Part shown: in pieces, positions 60,461-64,000 of the stretch
Layout of the letters: every line of letters starts with the position of its first letter
How positions within the stretch are numbered: the stretch's first letter is position 1
DNA from: Limosilactobacillus avistercoris
Lineage (GTDB): Bacteria > Bacillota > Bacilli > Lactobacillales > Lactobacillaceae
Length of the DNA: 64,000 nt
Assembly (NCBI RefSeq): GCF_014836425.1
Contig: NZ_JACSQW010000005.1
Span: 36,739 to 100,738 of the forward strand
Reading direction: 5' to 3'
Position numbers and translations under genes: made by a program
Notes under the pieces: generated by a model
Databases searched by the model: none
What the model was told of the DNA's origin: nothing
The model's input: only the letters and a program-made list of their open reading frames with translations

Positions 60461-61439
60461 TCAATCGTCAATATATCTCTTTAACTGTCTTATCTTTAAT
60501 TGAAGACTTTCACCAATTATAAGATTATATACAGAAAATGGTAATGGTTCTCTTTCAATATCTTGATTTTGAGTAGCTTGATATAAAAGATTAACAGCCC
60601 TCTCAAAATTATGTATATACTTTTTAACTTGCTTTTCGAATTACCACTTTCCTTTAGAAAAATTAATAAAAGAGCTAGATAATCAAAAAGTACATCGTTT
60701 CTTTCAAATTTCTGGCAACGCCATGTGTATGATCTCTAAATCTACAATCGAATATTATATGATTATGAGCAACCGCATTTCTAAGATCCTTAATTAAAAA
60801 GATTGATTGATCTACTGCTTTAACATTCTCGTCATATTGAGAATCATATATACGCAAAAATTCTGCGACTTTTCGTTTATCATCTTTATCTAAACAAGAG
60901 ACATAATTTCCAACATTGCCAAGACTAATTACTTCAAAAAGTGCCCATAGTGGGACTGACTTATTTTCTTCAATATAGTGCTTAATTACTACATTATTGT
61001 TTGAATAAGCAAATGCTATTTTAGAGTCAAAATCATTTTTTAATCTTAATCGCTTGTTAATACTTTTAGTCCTTGTTCTACCACATTGAGAACGATAGAA
61101 AGTTAATTTTTCCTTATACACATTCTCAAAAGAAGGATCAATATTTAATACCGAAAAATTAACTATCAAGTTCTTTATAAGGGTTTCAAACATCATAGAT
61201 AAAGGATAAAAAATTTCCTTCATTTGCTGATCAAAATTGGCGATCGCAATAATTTGATTGAAATCATGAATGCCAGAAAAAGGATGTTCAACATCCCTAT
61301 AAAATTTATATCCTTTATACCCATGATAATAACTAATGTTGATAAGCTTTTTCTTATCATCTGAGCCGCTTATCTCAATATTATGGCTGTCACGAATATG
61401 CTTCATTAAACTATCAAATGATTTTCCTTTTTTTACCAT
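60461..61439 (-). pseudogene. Second Abi_2/AbiD-like HEPN protein, frameshifted near its C-terminus
   Basis: The 254-residue ORF from 61439 to 60675 has the Abi_2 hallmarks: LMKHIRDSHNI, YYHGYKGYKF, SVPLWALFEVISLGNVG and a HEPN motif DLRNAVAHNHIIF (R220-x4-H225). Two single-base deletions then break it: adding one T to a T5 run near 60680 gives FFDYLALLLIFLKES, and adding one A to an A4 run near 60640 gives KKQVKKYIHNFERAVNLLYQ to a TGA at 60461. The repaired protein has about 326 residues. Both indels lie in homopolymers. The start follows GGAG at eight bases. Confidence 0.8.
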
Positions 61440-61610
61440 CGGACTATCTCCATAATCATTTATTACCTAAATTTTATCTTATTATATGCCTATAATCAAA
61501 CGTATGTTCGAAAAATCTGTATCGATTTCTCAGCAATCCCTCTCCACTTATTTAACTCCCCTCGGACATGCACTATAATAAAATAAGTAAATCCAAAGGA
61601 GGCTCATCAT

Positions 61611-62075
61611 ATGGCAGAAAAAGTATTATACCAAACAGTCGTCGAAAACGCAGCTGGAATTAGCGGTCATGCAAAGGTTATCCAAGGCGGTACTTTAGAT
61701 GTTTTAACCAGTAATCCCATTCACGATAATCCTGGTACCAATCCAGAACAGTTAATCGGGCTGGCATTAGCAACTTGTCTCAATGCCACAATTGAAGCAG
61801 AAGAAAAGCGTCGTCAGCTTCCTCACAAGAGCATTGTTCGTGTGGGGGTTCAAATGGGATTCGACAATCCTGGTTTTCAATTCTGGCTAGATGCCCAGGT
61901 AAAGATTCCCCAGGTTAGCCATGACGAAGCAGTAGCGATCCTTAAAAAAGCGGAAAGCCGTTGTCCTGTCGCCAAGCTTCTCAAAAATAGTGAGAACGTC
62001 ACTGTTCACTTAGTTGATCATTTTAATTTTAATGAAGAAAAAGAGGATAAAAATGAAATATCTTGTAACCGATAG
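61611..62075 (+). CDS. OsmC/Ohr-family peroxide-reducing protein
   Basis: A 154-residue OsmC-fold protein with both reactive cysteines, in LALATCLNATIEAEEK and AESRCPVAKLLK. Such proteins reduce organic hydroperoxides using a lipoyl or thiol partner. A lipoate ligase gene follows directly and overlaps by 23 bases, so a lipoyl-dependent electron supply is a reasonable inference. AAAGGAGGCTCATCAT precedes the ATG. Confidence 0.9.
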   Translation: MAEKVLYQTVVENAAGISGHAKVIQGGTLDVLTSNPIHDNPGTNPEQLIGLALATCLNATIEAEEKRRQLPHKSIVRVGVQMGFDNPGFQFWLDAQVKIPQVSHDEAVAILKKAESRCPVAKLLKNSENVTVHLVDHFNFNEEKEDKNEISCNR

Positions 62076-63066
62076 CCGAGATATTCGGTATAATCTAGCA
62101 CTTGAAACATACCTCATGGAACATGCCAACTTAAATGAGCCGATCCTTTATTTCTATATCAACTCACCATGCATTATTCTAGGAAGATACCAAGATGCTT
62201 ATGAAGAAATCAACCAAGATTATGTAGAGCAAAATAATATCATCGTGACACGACGGACTTCTGGCGGTGGTGCAGTTTACGATGATCTGGGAAATGTTAG
62301 TTTTAGCTTTATTACCAAAGATGACGGTGATTCTATTGGTAACTTCCGTAAATTTACCGATCCTGTTATCTCCGCCCTCCATAAACTCGGTGCTACTGAA
62401 GCTGAAATGACTGGTCGAAATGATCTTCAAATCAACGGGAAAAAGTTTTCCGGTAACGCTATGAAAACTGAAAAAGGGAGAATGTTCTCGCACGGGACCT
62501 TAATGTACGATGTTGACCTGAACGTCATCGAAAACGCCCTTAATGTCCCCGCCGATAAGATTGCTTCGAAAGGAATCAAATCAGTCCATAGTCGCGTAAC
62601 AAATCTCAAGCCATTCTTCAAGCCTGACTTTCAGAATCTTACCATCGAAGAATTTCGTGATACCCTGGCGAAAACAATCCTCAACGTTGATGACCTAAAT
62701 GATGCGAAAAAATACGAACTAGATTCAGACACGAAACACGCCGTTGAAGAACTAAATCGGTCGGTATTTAGTAATTGGGATTGGATTTACGGTCAATCAC
62801 CAAAAGCCGCAATCCAACACCGTCAACACTTCACCCAGGGAACCGTTGACTTCCGTCTAACAATTAAAGACGGTCGAATAGCAGACTTAACAACCTATGG
62901 GGACTTCTTTGGGCAGAAGCCAATCGAAGATTTTGAAAAACAATTAATCGGGATACGTTATGAACGAAATGATATCCAAAAAACACTAAGTCAAATTAAC
63001 CTTAGCGACTATTTCGGTAAGATTCCGGAGAAAGACATTCTAGACTTACTATTACGACAAGAATAA
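62053..63066 (+). CDS. lplA: Lipoate-protein ligase A
   Basis: A 337-residue ligase: the lipoate-binding loop RRTSGGGAVYDDLGNVSFSF, the catalytic lysine region INGKKFSGNAM and SHGTLMYDVDL, then a C-terminal accessory domain. It activates lipoate with ATP and attaches it to 2-oxoacid dehydrogenase or glycine-cleavage proteins. The ATG at 62053 follows AGAGGATAAAA, giving MKYLVTDSRDIRYNLAL. Confidence 0.94.
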   Translation: MKYLVTDSRDIRYNLALETYLMEHANLNEPILYFYINSPCIILGRYQDAYEEINQDYVEQNNIIVTRRTSGGGAVYDDLGNVSFSFITKDDGDSIGNFRKFTDPVISALHKLGATEAEMTGRNDLQINGKKFSGNAMKTEKGRMFSHGTLMYDVDLNVIENALNVPADKIASKGIKSVHSRVTNLKPFFKPDFQNLTIEEFRDTLAKTILNVDDLNDAKKYELDSDTKHAVEELNRSVFSNWDWIYGQSPKAAIQHRQHFTQGTVDFRLTIKDGRIADLTTYGDFFGQKPIEDFEKQLIGIRYERNDIQKTLSQINLSDYFGKIPEKDILDLLLRQE

Positions 63067-63124
63067 CAAAGCATAATATTAAATTAATAAGGGGATGAAT
63101 CGCCAACTTTGGTTCTACAATTTT

Positions 63125-63160
63125 AAGTACTGATGAACTTAACATCAGTGCTTATTTTAG
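63125..63160 (+). terminator. Terminator of lplA or of the IS left end
   Basis: AAGTACTGATG pairs with CATCAGTGCTT around seven bases and is followed by ATTTTAGTT. Confidence 0.75.
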
Positions 63161-63180
63161 TTAAATTTAAAATAAAAAAC

Positions 63181-63226
63181 GAAAGATGGCTGTCCCCCGT
63201 CTTCGTTTAAGAAAGGACCATCTTTC
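63181..63226. repeat. Inverted repeat abutting the transposase start
   Basis: GAAAGATGG (63181-63189) and CCATCTTTC (63218-63226) are perfect complements ending one base before the transposase ATG. Folded in mRNA they would hide the GAAAGG ribosome site in a loop, a way to limit expression from outside transcripts. Confidence 0.65.
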
Positions 63227-64000
63227 ATGGACAATAATATCAGATTCCTTCTCGGCATTAAAGACCCTCATCTTGAAATTGACCCTAAATTTGGTAAAAA
63301 CTACATCGCTAAACAAGGAACTTTTATCGTTGCCCACCTAATCCAAACCTACTCCGTAAGTTGCCCTAAATGCGGGCAACCGATGCTCAAAAACGGTTTT
63401 AAAACAGTCAACTATTTACATGATAGTGCTCATGGTGAACCAGTAATCTGGTCGATTCGTAAACAGAAATTTATATGTAAACGTTCAGCTAAGTGTCCCC
63501 ACTGTGTAACCAGATTAGCGCAAGTAACTGACGTTGCCTTTCATCATCATATCGCTAAGATAGTCAAATCACATATTGCTTATAAAATAACTAATAATGA
63601 ATCACAAAAAGATATAGCGAAGGATTTACACGTTTCTGATTGGACTGTCCGTCGTGTCATTCAGGGATTAGATCATTTCTTTCAGCCTAACTTTCATTGG
63701 TTACCACGCCATCTTGCTTTTGATGATTTTAAGTCTGGTCGCTTTGCGCCCAGCGGTATGAGTATGATTTTAATGAATATTGAGAATAAACGTACTCTAG
63801 ATATCCTTCTTTCCCGACGTAGTCGCTATTTAAGAACTTATTTCTTACGTTATGGTAGTGGCAGTCATGAATGGCGAGCCCTTAAGCATTATTTGAAACT
63901 GTTAGTTACGCCTGCTGGCAATCTAAAGTACGACAACTACTGGTCACGACGTAATTTTGCGTATGCTCAATTAACTGATGTTGAAGTAATTCATCGTCTA
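63227..64000 (+). pseudogene. ISL3-family transposase with internal deletion, cut by the window end
   Basis: An open frame of 258 codons that leaves the window. The N-terminal zinc-finger (SCPKCGQPMLKNG, KCPHCVTRL), a helix-turn-helix (NESQKDIAKDLHVSDWTVRR) and the first DDE residue in LAFDDFKSGRF are typical of ISL3 transposases. After RSRYLRTYFLRY the sequence jumps to GSGSHEWRALKHYLKLL. The roughly 55 residues that normally sit between, including the VADHFH second Asp, are missing in frame. The copy should be inactive. Confidence 0.85.

Overview
The window reads as the chromosome of a low-GC Gram-positive lactobacillus, most like the Limosilactobacillus (reuteri/vaginalis-type) group. The clues are an acetyl-pathway lysine/DAP operon behind a lysine riboswitch, gpsB next to a type B RNase P RNA, the recU-pbp1A pair, ebsA-lspA-rluD, PepN, RqcH, and surface and sorting genes typical of lactobacilli. 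The species call is inference only. There are no tRNAs, rRNAs, CRISPR arrays or prophage; one defective ISL3-type transposase runs off the right edge.

Layout. 1-8.1 kb: a UvrA paralogue (cut by the window start), a paired CrcB fluoride channel, a VOC protein, a CopY-like repressor with an AarF/ABC1 kinase and a YdcF protein, an MFS exporter, and azlCD (azlC has an in-frame stop). 8.1-12.2 kb: a redox cluster divergent from a LysR regulator, in which three of four enzymes are broken. 12.4-18 kb: housekeeping (GNAT, HhH-GPD glycosylase, HD hydrolase, DegV, RqcH). 18-19 kb: a HEPN/Abi_2 gene preceded by a compact promoter-hairpin-terminator unit. 19-25 kb: a carA-carB-like pair in the place where related bacteria carry the pyr operon (next to lspA-rluD), with every catalytic CarA residue replaced and CarB missing its second ATP-grasp half. 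25-40 kb: pepN, then the full DAP/lysine pathway (lysA-dapD-deacetylase-dapA-dapB-patA-asd behind an L-box, plus lysC-dapF), pbuG and dispersed repeats. 41.4-45.8 kb: a complete, AT-rich exosortase G (XrtG) cluster. 46-48 kb: an LPQTG-anchored coiled-coil surface protein. 49.4-54 kb: rnpB, gpsB, ypsA, recU, pbp1A. 54-61.5 kb: an accessory island with a RelB/DinJ-like antitoxin, HicAB, a broken zinc-ribbon protein, MazEF, an orphan SAM-like protein, an SDR and a second Abi_2 gene with its own candidate small RNA. 61.6-64 kb: OsmC, LplA and the IS.

How they work together. The lysine riboswitch tunes seven DAP/lysine genes from one promoter; lysC and dapF supply the first and a late step. The XrtG cluster contains a membrane protease/transpeptidase, two glycosyltransferase-like membrane proteins, a PTPS-related protein and a single predicted sorted substrate. 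At least nine accessory genes carry in-frame stops, frameshifts or an internal deletion, while the core genes are intact. Several of the frameshifts fall in short homopolymers, so sequencing error must be excluded before decay is concluded.

The best candidates for new biology are the catalytically dead CarAB-like pair, the two HEPN/Abi_2 genes each with an adjacent candidate small RNA, and the XrtG cluster.
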